Shown here: positions 42,257 through 52,300 of the stretch, piece by piece
Layout of the letters: each line of letters begins with the position of its first letter
Position numbering within the stretch: position 1 is the first letter of the stretch
From: Phycisphaerales bacterium
Lineage (GTDB): Bacteria > Planctomycetota > Phycisphaerae > Phycisphaerales > UBA1924
Length of the DNA: 61,654 bases
Reading direction: 5' to 3'
Assembly: GCA_022843545.1 (NCBI GenBank)
Contig: JALHNL010000009.1
Location: 1-61,654, forward strand
Translations under genes and position numbers: made by a program
Notes under the pieces: generated by a model
What the model saw: the letters and a program-made list of their open reading frames with translations, nothing else
Told to the model about the DNA's origin: nothing
Databases searched by the model: none

Positions 42257-44584
42257 ATGACGCGCACTCGGTTCGCTTTGACGGCGGGTATGTTCCTCAC
42301 CGCTGCCGCGGCGGCGAACGCCCAGGTGGTGATCAGCCAGGTGTACGGCGGCGGCAGCAACACCGGCGCGCCGTTCCGCCAGGACTTCATCGAGATCCAC
42401 AACAAGGGTGCTTCGGGCGTCGACATCTCCAACTGGTCGGTGCAGTACGCCAGCGCGACCGGTTCGACCTGGGCGCTGACCACCATCCCCGCGGGCACGA
42501 CGCTGAACCCGGGCGGGTACTACACCATCCGCGGCGCGGGCACCAACACCACGCTGCCCGAGACCCCGGCCGACCTGCTCATCGGCAGCCTCAACCTGTC
42601 CGGCACCGCCGGCAAGGTGGCCTTGGTGAACAACAACACCGCGCTTACGGGCACCTGCCCCAGCGGCCTGCAGATCATCGACTTCGTGGGCTACGGCGGC
42701 ACGGCGAACTGCTCCGAGACCGCTCCGGCCCCCGCCCCGTCCAACACCACCTCGATCGTGCGCAACGCCACGAACGATGACACCGGCAACAACAGCCTGG
42801 ACTTCATCACTCAGGCCCCGAACCCCCGCACCGGCGGCGCGACCGTCCCGCCCGCGGCCGACCTGGTTCTGGGCGCCGCCACCAACTCGCCCAACCCGCT
42901 CGTGGGCTTCCCCGGCAACGTGACCTACTCCTTCGCCGGGATCAACAACCTCGGCCCGAACAACGCCGCCAACGTCACCGTCACCTTCACCATGCCCACC
43001 GGCGTGTCCTTCGTCAGCAGCACGCTGCCCAGCAACGTGAGCGGGCAGAACGTGACGCTCACCGTCGGCACCATCAACGCCAGCGCCTCCGCCGCCCCGT
43101 TCAGCGTCGTGCTCAGCGCCGCCAGCGCCTTCCGCGCTGAGTCGCTGATGAACGTCTCCTTCACCGCCGCTTACGGCGGCGAGAGCACCCCGGCCGACAA
43201 CACCGTCCGCGTCCGCACCGAAGTCATCGCTCCCAGCGACATCGTGGCCGGCGGCGTGGCGAAGGACGACATCGCCTGGGGCTGGAGCAACGTCCTGCCC
43301 ATCGCGACCATGAAGCTCGTGCGCAACGCCGTCAACGGCACGCCCGCGCTGGTCCGCAATGGCTGGCGCAACTTCGCCTTCGTGCAGGCCGTGGAGTTCG
43401 ACAACGCCGGCGGCGTGCAGCGCAACCCGGCGGGCAACCTCATCGGTCTGAACTTCGGCACCGCGACCGGCGGCGGCATCGTGTACCTCTTCCCCACCAA
43501 TGACCTGACCGCGCTGAGCGGGATCCAGATCGGCGCGTGGACCGACGCGACCACGTTCACTTCGGGCACCGCCACCTCGCTGGTCTCGCGCTCGCGCATC
43601 GGCGGCGTCTCGATCAGCCCCGACAACAGCCGCATCGCCTTCACCGGCAGCGACTCGGGCAGCCTGTACGTCTTCAACTACAACCCCGCCGGGCCCGACT
43701 TCCTGACCGCCGGGCGTGAACTGGCCGCCATCAACGCCACCGGGGCCACCGTGGGCACCCGCTGGCTGGACAACGACACGCTGGTCGTGGCCAGCCCCGG
43801 CGCGGGCACCGATCTGCGCGTCCGCGTCATCGATGACGACGGCGTGAACCTCAACCTCGTCAATAGCAACCTCGTCTCGGCCCCGGGCGGCGGCAACATG
43901 TTCACCGATGTCGAGTATCTCCCGGGCGTGAGCCCGCTGGTGCTGGTCTCGGTCGGCCGCTTCGCGAGCAACGTCACCACCAACACCCTCTTCGTCTTCG
44001 ACACCGCCAACGTCAACTGGCAGATCGACCCGCCCGCGGGCACCTTTGACTACAGCACCACCGTCAACACCATGCGCGAGATCGGCTACGCCAGCAACGG
44101 CGATCTGATCCTCGGCGGCGCCGGCCCCAGCACGCCGACGGTGGCCCCGCTCACCGGCAACACCCCGGCGATGGACAAGATCGCCGCGGCGACCACGCTG
44201 GGCGCCTTCGCCAACAACAACGCCAGCACCTACTTCTTCGTTACCAATGAGGCGGACACCACGCTCAACATGTCCGTGTCGTTCAACGGCCTGGCCGTCG
44301 CGGCGGGCATCGGCGGCGGCGGCCCGGTGGGCTGCAACCGCGCCGACATCACCGACATCGGTGACACCGGCGCCGGCCCGGACAACCAGCTCACCGTCGA
44401 CGACATCATCGCCTTCGTCAACACCTTCGGCGATGAGATCGGCTGCCCCGGCACCCCCGGCGTGGCCTGCAACCGCGCGGACATCACCGACATCGGTGAC
44501 ACCGGCGCGGGCGCTGACGGCCAGCTCACCGTCGACGACATCATCGCCTTCGTCAACGCCTTCGGCGACGGCTGCCCGGTGTGA
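42257..44584 (+). CDS. Secreted lamin-tail/DUF11/propeller protein with tandem dockerin-like tail
   Basis: This 775-residue protein has a signal peptide (MTRTRFALTAGMFLTAAAAA), a lamin-tail (LTD) domain at about residues 24-170 (VVISQVYGGGSNTGAPFRQD, YYTIRGAGTN, IIDFVGYGG), a DUF11 Ig-like domain at about 195-315 (NLGPNNAANVTVTFTMPTG), and a beta-propeller-like section. The last 80 residues are two dockerin-like units (CNRADITDIGDTGAGPDN and CNRADITDIGDTGAGADG). LTD domains occur on secreted nucleases and surface proteins; no catalytic domain is visible. The ATG at 42257 opens the signal peptide, with GGAG ten bases upstream. Confidence 0.85.
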   Translation: MTRTRFALTAGMFLTAAAAANAQVVISQVYGGGSNTGAPFRQDFIEIHNKGASGVDISNWSVQYASATGSTWALTTIPAGTTLNPGGYYTIRGAGTNTTLPETPADLLIGSLNLSGTAGKVALVNNNTALTGTCPSGLQIIDFVGYGGTANCSETAPAPAPSNTTSIVRNATNDDTGNNSLDFITQAPNPRTGGATVPPAADLVLGAATNSPNPLVGFPGNVTYSFAGINNLGPNNAANVTVTFTMPTGVSFVSSTLPSNVSGQNVTLTVGTINASASAAPFSVVLSAASAFRAESLMNVSFTAAYGGESTPADNTVRVRTEVIAPSDIVAGGVAKDDIAWGWSNVLPIATMKLVRNAVNGTPALVRNGWRNFAFVQAVEFDNAGGVQRNPAGNLIGLNFGTATGGGIVYLFPTNDLTALSGIQIGAWTDATTFTSGTATSLVSRSRIGGVSISPDNSRIAFTGSDSGSLYVFNYNPAGPDFLTAGRELAAINATGATVGTRWLDNDTLVVASPGAGTDLRVRVIDDDGVNLNLVNSNLVSAPGGGNMFTDVEYLPGVSPLVLVSVGRFASNVTTNTLFVFDTANVNWQIDPPAGTFDYSTTVNTMREIGYASNGDLILGGAGPSTPTVAPLTGNTPAMDKIAAATTLGAFANNNASTYFFVTNEADTTLNMSVSFNGLAVAAGIGGGGPVGCNRADITDIGDTGAGPDNQLTVDDIIAFVNTFGDEIGCPGTPGVACNRADITDIGDTGAGADGQLTVDDIIAFVNAFGDGCPV

Positions 44585-44621
44585 TCCGGTCGGTCGGCCG
44601 CTGAAGTCCTGAGTCAACCCG

Positions 44622-44652
44622 AAGCCCGGGCTCACCTGAGCCCGGGCTTTTT
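44622..44652 (+). terminator. Rho-independent terminator after the lamin-tail gene
   Basis: A 13-bp perfect stem built on AAGCCCGGGCTCA / TGAGCCCGGGCTT with a two-base loop is followed by a T-run. It separates the dockerin-tailed gene from the transporter gene. Confidence 0.85.
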
Positions 44653-44682
44653 CGTTGGGCTCGTGCGCTACGCTCTGCCCGC

Positions 44683-45645
44683 ATGGCGGCCTCACCCTCA
44701 TCGCCCGGGCAGCACTCCAGCTCGCTGGGCGGCATCGGACTCATCGCGTTCACGCTCCTGTCGTGGGCCAGCGTCCCGCTCTTCCTCCGCTACTTCAAGG
44801 ACTGCAACCTCGACCCCTTCTCCCAGAACGGCTGGCGCTACGCGATCAGCGCGCTCTTCTGGCTGCCTTGGCTGGTCTGGATGTACCGGCGCGGCGCCCT
44901 ACCGCCCGCGCTGTTCACCGCCGCGCTGGTCCCCACCGCCTTCAACATCGTCGGGCAGACGCTGTTCGCCTGGGGGCCCACCCTGCTGGACCCCGGGTTC
45001 TTCTCCTTCGTTTTCCGCGTGCAGATCGTGTTCGTCATGTTCGGCGCGTACTTGCTCTTCCCCGAGGAGCGGGCCACCCTGCGATCCCCGCGATTCTGGG
45101 TCGGCATCGTCCTCGTCTTCGTCGGCTCCATCGGGCTGATCCTCTTCAAGCCCGACGGCCCCGGGCACGCCACCCTCCTGGGCATCCTGGTCTCCCTGCT
45201 CTCGGGCGTGCTGTTCGCCGGTTACGGGCTCTCGGTCCGCTACTACGTGTCCAAGTACTCGCCGGTCATCTCCTTCGGCGTGATCTGCAACTACACCGCC
45301 CTGCTCGCCGTCGTCATCGGGCTCACGCTGGGCACCGGCGCGGGCATGCGCGTGCTCGAGTTCACCGCCTTCCAGTTCGCCATGCTCGTCGCCTCCGCCT
45401 TCATCGGCATCGCGATCTCGCACGTGTCCTACTACGCCGCCATCCGCCGGCTGGGCGTCACCGTTTCGATCGGCATCATCCAGCTCCAGCCCATCTTCAC
45501 CGCCGCGGGCTCGCTGCTTCTGTTCGACGAGCGGCTCACCGGCTGGCAGTGGCTCTGCGGCGTGGTGGGGCTGGGCGGCGCGATTGTCATGCTCAGCGCG
45601 TCGGGCCTGCGGACCTCCAAGGCCGTGCGGGATGAGGCGCCGTAG
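44683..45645 (+). CDS. EamA/DMT-family transporter
   Basis: This 320-residue protein has about ten membrane helices arranged as two EamA repeats (first about residues 18-150, second about 165-305). Typical signatures are LLSWASVPLFLRYF at the start of repeat 1 and the repeat-2 ending IIQLQPIFTAAGSLLLFDER followed by WQWLCGVVGLGGAIVML. Members export amino acids, nucleotide sugars or other metabolites; no substrate can be read. It is flanked upstream by a terminator and followed by a heptamer array. Confidence 0.9.
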   Translation: MAASPSSPGQHSSSLGGIGLIAFTLLSWASVPLFLRYFKDCNLDPFSQNGWRYAISALFWLPWLVWMYRRGALPPALFTAALVPTAFNIVGQTLFAWGPTLLDPGFFSFVFRVQIVFVMFGAYLLFPEERATLRSPRFWVGIVLVFVGSIGLILFKPDGPGHATLLGILVSLLSGVLFAGYGLSVRYYVSKYSPVISFGVICNYTALLAVVIGLTLGTGAGMRVLEFTAFQFAMLVASAFIGIAISHVSYYAAIRRLGVTVSIGIIQLQPIFTAAGSLLLFDERLTGWQWLCGVVGLGGAIVMLSASGLRTSKAVRDEAP

Positions 45646-45651
45646 GGAGGA

Positions 45652-45694
45652 GGCGAGTGGCGAGTCGTGCGTGGTGCGTGGTGAGTGGTGAGTC
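45652..45694. repeat. Heptamer tandem repeat array
   Basis: Two GGCGAGT units (45652-45665), one C, then four units GTGCGTG, GTGCGTG, GTGAGTG and GTGAGTC (45667-45694) lie in the 92-base gap between the transporter and the cysteine-cluster gene. Confidence 0.6.
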
Positions 45695-45737
45695 GGAAAG
45701 AGGGAGCACGGGGAATCGGCGCCGATCTTGATCAACC

Positions 45738-46217
45738 ATGTCCGCTCTGGCTGAGTTCATCCCGTCCTGGCTCGCCGCCGCCCGCGACCCGGTCATCGCC
45801 GGCGAGCTGGATGCCGTCTACGCGCTGGTTGCGGATCAGATCCAGGCCCGCGGGCCGGCGTGCTGGGCCAGCGGGCGCTGCTGCCGGTTCCGCGAGGCGG
45901 GGCATCGGCTGTACGTGACCGGCCTTGAGGCGGCGTACACCGTGGCGCGGCTGGCGGAGCCGATCAGCGAGGCGGCGCTGCTCGCGGGCGAAGAGGTCGG
46001 GGCCTGCCCGCTGCTGGACGGGCACCTGTGCGGGGCGCACGCCATCAAGCCGCTGGGCTGCCGCGTGTACTTCTGCGACCGCACAGCCCAGGCCTGGCAG
46101 CAGGACCTGTCGGAGCGGGCGCTGGAGATGATCCGCGCTATCCACGACCGGCATCGCGTCGAGTATCGCTACGGCGAGTGGTCGGCCATGCTCCGGGCGT
46201 TCGCCGCGCCGCGCTGA
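45738..46217 (+). CDS. YkgJ family cysteine-cluster protein
   Basis: This 159-residue protein belongs to the YkgJ/Fe-S-or-zinc cluster family. The cysteine pattern is CWASGRCCRF followed by CPLLDGHLCGAHAIKPLGC and VYFC. Members may bind a metal or an iron-sulphur cluster, and the biochemical role is not settled. There is no signal peptide. It is monocistronic; the hairpin at 46242-46270 follows the stop. Confidence 0.85.
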   Translation: MSALAEFIPSWLAAARDPVIAGELDAVYALVADQIQARGPACWASGRCCRFREAGHRLYVTGLEAAYTVARLAEPISEAALLAGEEVGACPLLDGHLCGAHAIKPLGCRVYFCDRTAQAWQQDLSERALEMIRAIHDRHRVEYRYGEWSAMLRAFAAPR

Positions 46218-46241
46218 GCCGCCCGCGCACGGCGCACGAAA

Positions 46242-46270
46242 AAGGCCCGGGGTTGATGGCCCCGGGCCTT
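46242..46270. terminator. Hairpin terminator between convergent genes
   Basis: An 11-bp stem (AAGGCCCGGGG / CCCCGGGCCTT) with a TTGATGG loop lies between the cysteine-cluster gene and the giant gene. The A5 run just before it gives a TTTTTC tail on the minus strand, so it best terminates the giant gene. Confidence 0.7.
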
Positions 46271-46302
46271 GGTTGGTTGCGGAACATGGCGGGCCGCTGC
46301 GA

Positions 46303-49300
46303 TCAGGCCACGCCGAAGATCCGGCGGAGCAGGTCGAAGCTGTTCTGCTGGCCCAGGAAGAACTGGGTGTTGGAGTTCACCGAGCCCTGACCGCCGAGGT
46401 TCACCAGCGCGTCGGTGAAGCCGTAGGCGTTGGCGATGGCGTTCTGGCTGGGGCTGTCGTCGGCGGTGACCTCAACGACCGGGAAGGGCAGGCCGACGGC
46501 GACCGTGGTGCGGACGCCCATGAGCTGCACGGCCTGGCGGGTGACCGCGGCGGCGAGCGAGCGGATGAACGCGTCGGCGCTGCCCTGGGTGGGCGTGAAG
46601 CCCAGCAGGTTCAACGCGTTGGCGTAGACCACGCCCTCGTCGGCGGGGTTGGAGTTGAAGGGGTCGACGCGCTCAACCTCGCCGAAGTTGCCCTTGCTGA
46701 AGAACGGCGCGGGTTCGGGGCTGCTGGTGATGTAGATCGTGGAGAAGGTCTCGCCCTCGAAGTCGGCGGGGTTGGTGGAGATGCGGACGCGCCCGGCGCC
46801 CAGAGCGCCGTCGAACAGGGCCTGGACCTGGTTGACGAGGTTGTTGGGATTGGCGGCGGAGTTGAGGATGTAGTCGGCCGCGGGCACGCCGTTGAAGCGG
46901 CTGCTGAAGCCGTTGTTGAGCGCGTTGTAGGCCTCGAGCACGGTGCGGCGAGAGGCCTCGAGCCAGTCGACGGTGCCGCCGTTGGTCTCGAGCAGGATGT
47001 TCTGGGTCTTGAGCACGGGCGGGGCGGCGCCGACGCCCAGGTTCTGGATCTCGACCTGATAGTCGGTCTGCAACGCGCCCTGCACGTACAGCGCGAGCGA
47101 GGCGGGGACGGTCGCGTCGTCCAGCCGTCCGGGGACGGTGAACTCGATGTAGAAGTCGCCCTTCTCATCGAAGCCGTAACGGGTGAACCCGTCGTTGCTG
47201 AGCGTGAGGTTGGGGGCGCCGTCGAGGTAGTTGATGCGGTCGGGCGCGGCGATGACTCGGCCGTCGCTGATGGTGCTCTTGGCGGAGGTTTCGAAGATGG
47301 CGAACTGCACGAGCCCGCGCAGGTCGCTGACGTCGATGGCGCCCTGGAACCCGTTGCGGGTCGGCTCGAGCAGGCCGAGGTTGCTGCCGTCCTCGACGCT
47401 GCGGAGGGTGACCCGCATGCGGGAGTTGACGGCGATGCGGGTGTCCGAGTTGAGATTGATGATGTCGACGTCGCCCTGCAGGGTGGGCGTGTAGCCCGGG
47501 ACGCCGCGGTCGCCGATGGACGCGCCGACGGTCGTGAGGTCATCGAGCGTGCCGAAGGCGTTGTCCTTGCCCGCGGCGCGGGTGAGGGTGTTGCCGTAGA
47601 CATCGGTGCCGATGACGCGGTCGTCGGAGCCGGTGTTGCCGTTGATGACCCCGTTGGCGCCCGGGTTCAGGATGAACTGGTAGCCATCGCGGTTGATGAC
47701 GAGCAGGTCGTCGAAGGTGCCCAGGTTGCCATCGGGCCCGGCGAACTCGGACGGGAGCGGCGCGGAGACCGCGTCCAGCCCGTCGCCGGCGTCGTTGGTG
47801 AGGAGCACGCGGTCGTCGCCGGTGTTGAACAGGCCGTCGAGCCCGGCCTCGCGGGTGGAGTTGATGCCGCGGCCGTTGTTGCCGATCACCAGGTCGTCGC
47901 TGGTGCCGGCGAGCCCGTCGGCGCCCACGCGGAGACGGAAGGTGAAGTCGGCCCCGCCGCCCGCGTCGGCCACGGTGAGGACCGTGGTCGGAGTCGCGAA
48001 ATCGGACGGGAGCGGGACGAAGAGCGGCGAACCGTCGTTGGGGTCGGCCTCGGCGGCGAAGCCCGAGTCGCCGTCATCGGCGATGCGGATGCCGAAGGAG
48101 TAATCGCCCGTGACGTTGCCGCCGGCGAGCGGACGGCGCTCGATGTCGGCGACGGTGATGGGGATGTCGCCGTTGGCGTTGGGGGCGAAGAGGAAGGTGT
48201 TGGGAGTCGGCCCGGCGGGCGGGAAGGGGTCGTAGAAGCCGTCGGCCTGGGCGCTGGCGAGTTGGTTGCCGGTGGAGATGGCGATGGCGTAGGTGCCGCT
48301 GCGCTCGATGAGCCACGAGAAGGCCGGGCCCTGGTTGGGATCGACGGGCTGGTCGGTGCTGAGCGTCTGGAATCCGTCGCCGGCAGGCACGGGCACGCCG
48401 CCGGTGGGCGAGACGCGGAAGAAGCGGAACTCGGCGAGCGCGGCGACTCCGGTGAGCCCGCCAAACCGCAGGATCTGGCCGGCGCGGAGGGAGAAGGTGT
48501 AGATGTCGAAGTCGAGGGTGGGCGGGAAGACCGAGGTGTCGTGATAGGGGTTGTCGCCGATCTTGCCGCGGATGGTGAAGGTGGTGTTGAGCGTGTTGAG
48601 CCCGGTGAGCGCGCCGCCCATGAGCACATCGAGGTTGCTGGGCCCGTAGAGCGGGATGTTGGCCTCGGTGGTGTTGGCGGTGAAGTTGTCCAGGCGGTCG
48701 CCCGCGTCGCCCACGATGGTGTAGTCCTCGTAGTCGTCGCCGGTGGCGCCGTCGCCGTTGCCGTCCAGGATCTGCCCGGTGTCCTGCCCGCCGAGCTCGT
48801 CGGCCAGCAGCACGAAGCGGTAGATGCCGGGCGAGGGGAGCGGGTCGCCGAACCCGTCGACCTGGGGCGTGTCGAGCCCGGGGACGTCGGCGGTCATGCG
48901 GCGGTCGGTGATGGTGGTGCTGAACTCGATGCTCAGGACGAAGGTGTCGGCGTCGTAGGACAGGAAGTAGTCGGTGCCCTCGACCAGCGCGGCCGACTCG
49001 GCGAGCTGGCCCGCGGTCCCGCGGACCTCGTTGATGATGAGCGCGGAGGAGACCGAGGAGAAGTTGAGGGCCTGCGAGAAGGTCATGCGAGCGGTGAAGA
49101 CCCCGCCCAGTTCGCCCACGCGCAGATCGACCACGCGGAGCAGCTCGGGCTGGCTGTCGTAGTTGATGGACTGGAAGTTGCCCGCGCCGCCGGTGAAGCC
49201 GGCCCCGCCGATGGTGATCCCGCCGACCGAGCCGTTGGTCACGATCCCGTACTGCTGGGAGTTGACCGGCGAGCCGACCTGCGTGCCGTTGATCACCACG

Positions 49301-52300
49301 CTGGTGATGACCGAGCGGCCCGGGGCGGCGATGTCGGTGGAGGTGGTCAGGAAGCCCGACGCGCCGCGGCGGACGCCGGCGGCGAGGTCGGAGCGGGTGA
49401 AGTCGCCACCGAAGACGGCGCGGCTGATGTTGCCGTTGCCGGTGGTGTCGGCGTTGGCGTTGGTGCCGCCGACGCGGGCGTCCTCGCCCAGGTCGGTGCC
49501 GGCGTAGACCAGCGACTCGTCGGTGTTGCCGTTGATATTGAGGTTGGTGACGCCGCTGCGGAACGAGAGGCGAGCGCGGAAGAGCGAGGCGGCGCTGAAG
49601 GTCTGCGTGGCCCCGCCGACGCGGACGCCGCCCTCATCGACCGCGCCGGTGATGGTGAGGCGCGAGGCGTCCTGATCGACGCTGATGATGCCGCCCAGCG
49701 CGCCGTTGACCTGGATGGCCGTGGCGGTCTTGGCGTCGAGGCGCGACTGGTTGCTGATCGCGCCGGCCGCCTGGCTGTCGCCGAGCCCGCCGTTGATGGT
49801 GGCGTTCCCGAGGAACTGCGTCGTGAAGCGGACGATGTTGGGGGCGAGGTTGCCCGCGCCGCCCAGCACCAGCGAGTTGACGCCCTGGCCCACCTGGAAC
49901 TCGCCGGGAGCGCCGGGGACGGTGGAGATGTTGCCGAACGACGCGTTGCCCACCGTGCCGTCGACATACATGCCCGACGTGGCCCCGGTGAGGGTGTGGG
50001 GCAGCACGATGGACGAGAGTGACGAGTCATCCGTCGAGAGGATGACCAGGTTGCTCAGCGTGTTGGCCGAACCCACCTGCGTGAACTGCAGCTGCGAGCT
50101 GGAGGTCGTGCCGATGAGCAGGATGCGGGCGGTCCCCGGCACGGTGATCGTGTCGAAGAACGCCTGGCCCGGCCCGCTGAGGCGGATGTTCACGTCGTTG
50201 CCGTTGACGTTGAAGACCTGACCCGCGGCGGGGATCAGCGTGCCCGGGGGAAGGCCCGCCACCACGAAGACCGGGGCCACGGTGGCCAGATCGGTGCCGC
50301 CGGTGGAGATGCCCGCGGGGCTCACCACGCCGGTGGAAGTGTCGGCGAAGACCGAGGAGTTGGTCGCCGCGCCGGTGACGGTGACCTGGCGCACGGTGGA
50401 GAGACCGATGGCCGCGAGGTCGTCGGCGTTGTTGTAGAGCCCGTCGGCGCCGGCGTTCATGCCCGCGGTGACCCGCAGGTTGTTGGCCGAGCCGCGGATG
50501 GTGACCGCGCCGACGTCGCCGGACTCGACGGTGTCGGTGTCCGCGCCGATGCCGCCGGGCAGCCCGTCGGCGCCGAGGTTTACGATGCCGCCGCCGATGA
50601 GCAGGCCGTCGACGTTGCCCGTGAAGTTGACGGTGGTGACCAGATCACCGGCGAGGATGAAGCTGGGGGTGAGGCTCGCGCCGCCCACGTCGTCGGCGCC
50701 CAGGGCGCTGATCTGGCGGATGGTGCGGCCGGCGATGATGGCGGCCTCGAACAGGCGACCGGTGGTGCTGATCGTGCCGATGTCGTACCGGGCCTGGATG
50801 GTCGGACCGTCGCGGCCCGCGCCGGTGGAGCCGGTGGGCAGCGCGGGCAGACGGAAGCGCCCCTCGGACGCGGCCAGCGCGGTGTCGGCGGCGGTGGGCG
50901 TGTTGGGATCGACCACCTTGGTGGGGTCGATGCCGATGTCGCCGAAGTTCGCGTCGCCCTTGATGCTGATCGTGCCGATGGACCCGTTGGTGGCGATCAC
51001 ATCGCCCAGCAGGTGCCCGCGGGTGATGCTCACCGAGTCGATGTTCCCGTCGTGGGCGAAGATGCCCCCGCGGGTGACCTCCGGGGTGACGGTGGTCACG
51101 TCCGGCGCGTAACGCCGCAGCGAGCCGGCGTTGATGGTGACCTTGCCGATGCCGCCCGAGTAGCTCTCGATGCGGCCCGCGAAGTCGCCCGTGATGGTGA
51201 CGGCGTTGATGCGCCCGTAAGCCACGATGTTCGCCGCCGAGACGCGGTCGCGCGTCGGGACGCTCACGGTGTTGGGCAGCGCGGCCACCCGGCCCGCGGT
51301 GATCTGACCGGTGATGCTCTGACCGACCTTCACGTCGGCGTACACCTGTCCGCCGGCGGTGATGGTCGCCAGGTTCCCGCGCACCTGCAGCTGATCGGCG
51401 GGGGAGCCCAGCACCGCCCGGCGGCCCACGTGGCGGCCGGCGATGATCGAGCCCACGTTGCCCAGCGCGTCGAGGCTGATCGCCGCGTCACGCCCGGCGC
51501 GGATCGACAGCAGATCCGCGTCCGGCTCGGTGGTGCGGATCAGCGCGGAGATATCGCCGCGGGTGGCGGTGATGCCGCGGACCACGCCCGACGAAATGAT
51601 CTGGCCGGAAATGGAGTTGCCCGCGACGATCGTGCCGATGGTGCCGAAGGGCCCGTCGGCTTCGATCACGGAGCTCGTGATGGAGTTGGTCGCGGAGACG
51701 CTGCGCACCTCGCCCGCCACGGTGAACGTGGAAGAGCGGACGTTGACCGCGCGGGCCGAGAGCAGCCGCCCCGCGGTGACGTTGATCGACCGGAAGTCGC
51801 CCTGGGCGGTGATCGCGTTGATGGTCGCGTCCACGTCCAGCGACAGGCGGGTCATGTTCAGCGCGGTGATGCTGCGGGTGATGTTCCCGTTGATGTCCAC
51901 GAACAGGTCGCTGATGGACCCGCGGGTGTTGGTCTGGATGGTGCCCACGTCGCCCGCCGCGCGGATGAGCGCGATGCGGTATTCCAGGGCCTCGCCGTCG
52001 CGCGTGGTGTTCACGAAGCCGTCGGCGCGGATGAGCTGGATGTTGCCCGAGTCCACCTCGGCCACCACCTGCGCCTGCACCGTGCTCGCGTCGAACACGC
52101 CGCGGGTGATGTTGACCTGGTTCACGTTCACGCCCACCACCGTCGAGCGGCGCAGGTTGGTGCCGGTGAGCACGAGGCGGTTGACCACCGCGGTCCCGGT
52201 GATCGGGTCCGCGGGGACGAGCCCGGCGTTGGGGATGGCGCGGGCCGAGCGCCACCACGAATCGTGGGTCGATGCGCCGATGAACGCGCCGTCCACCACC

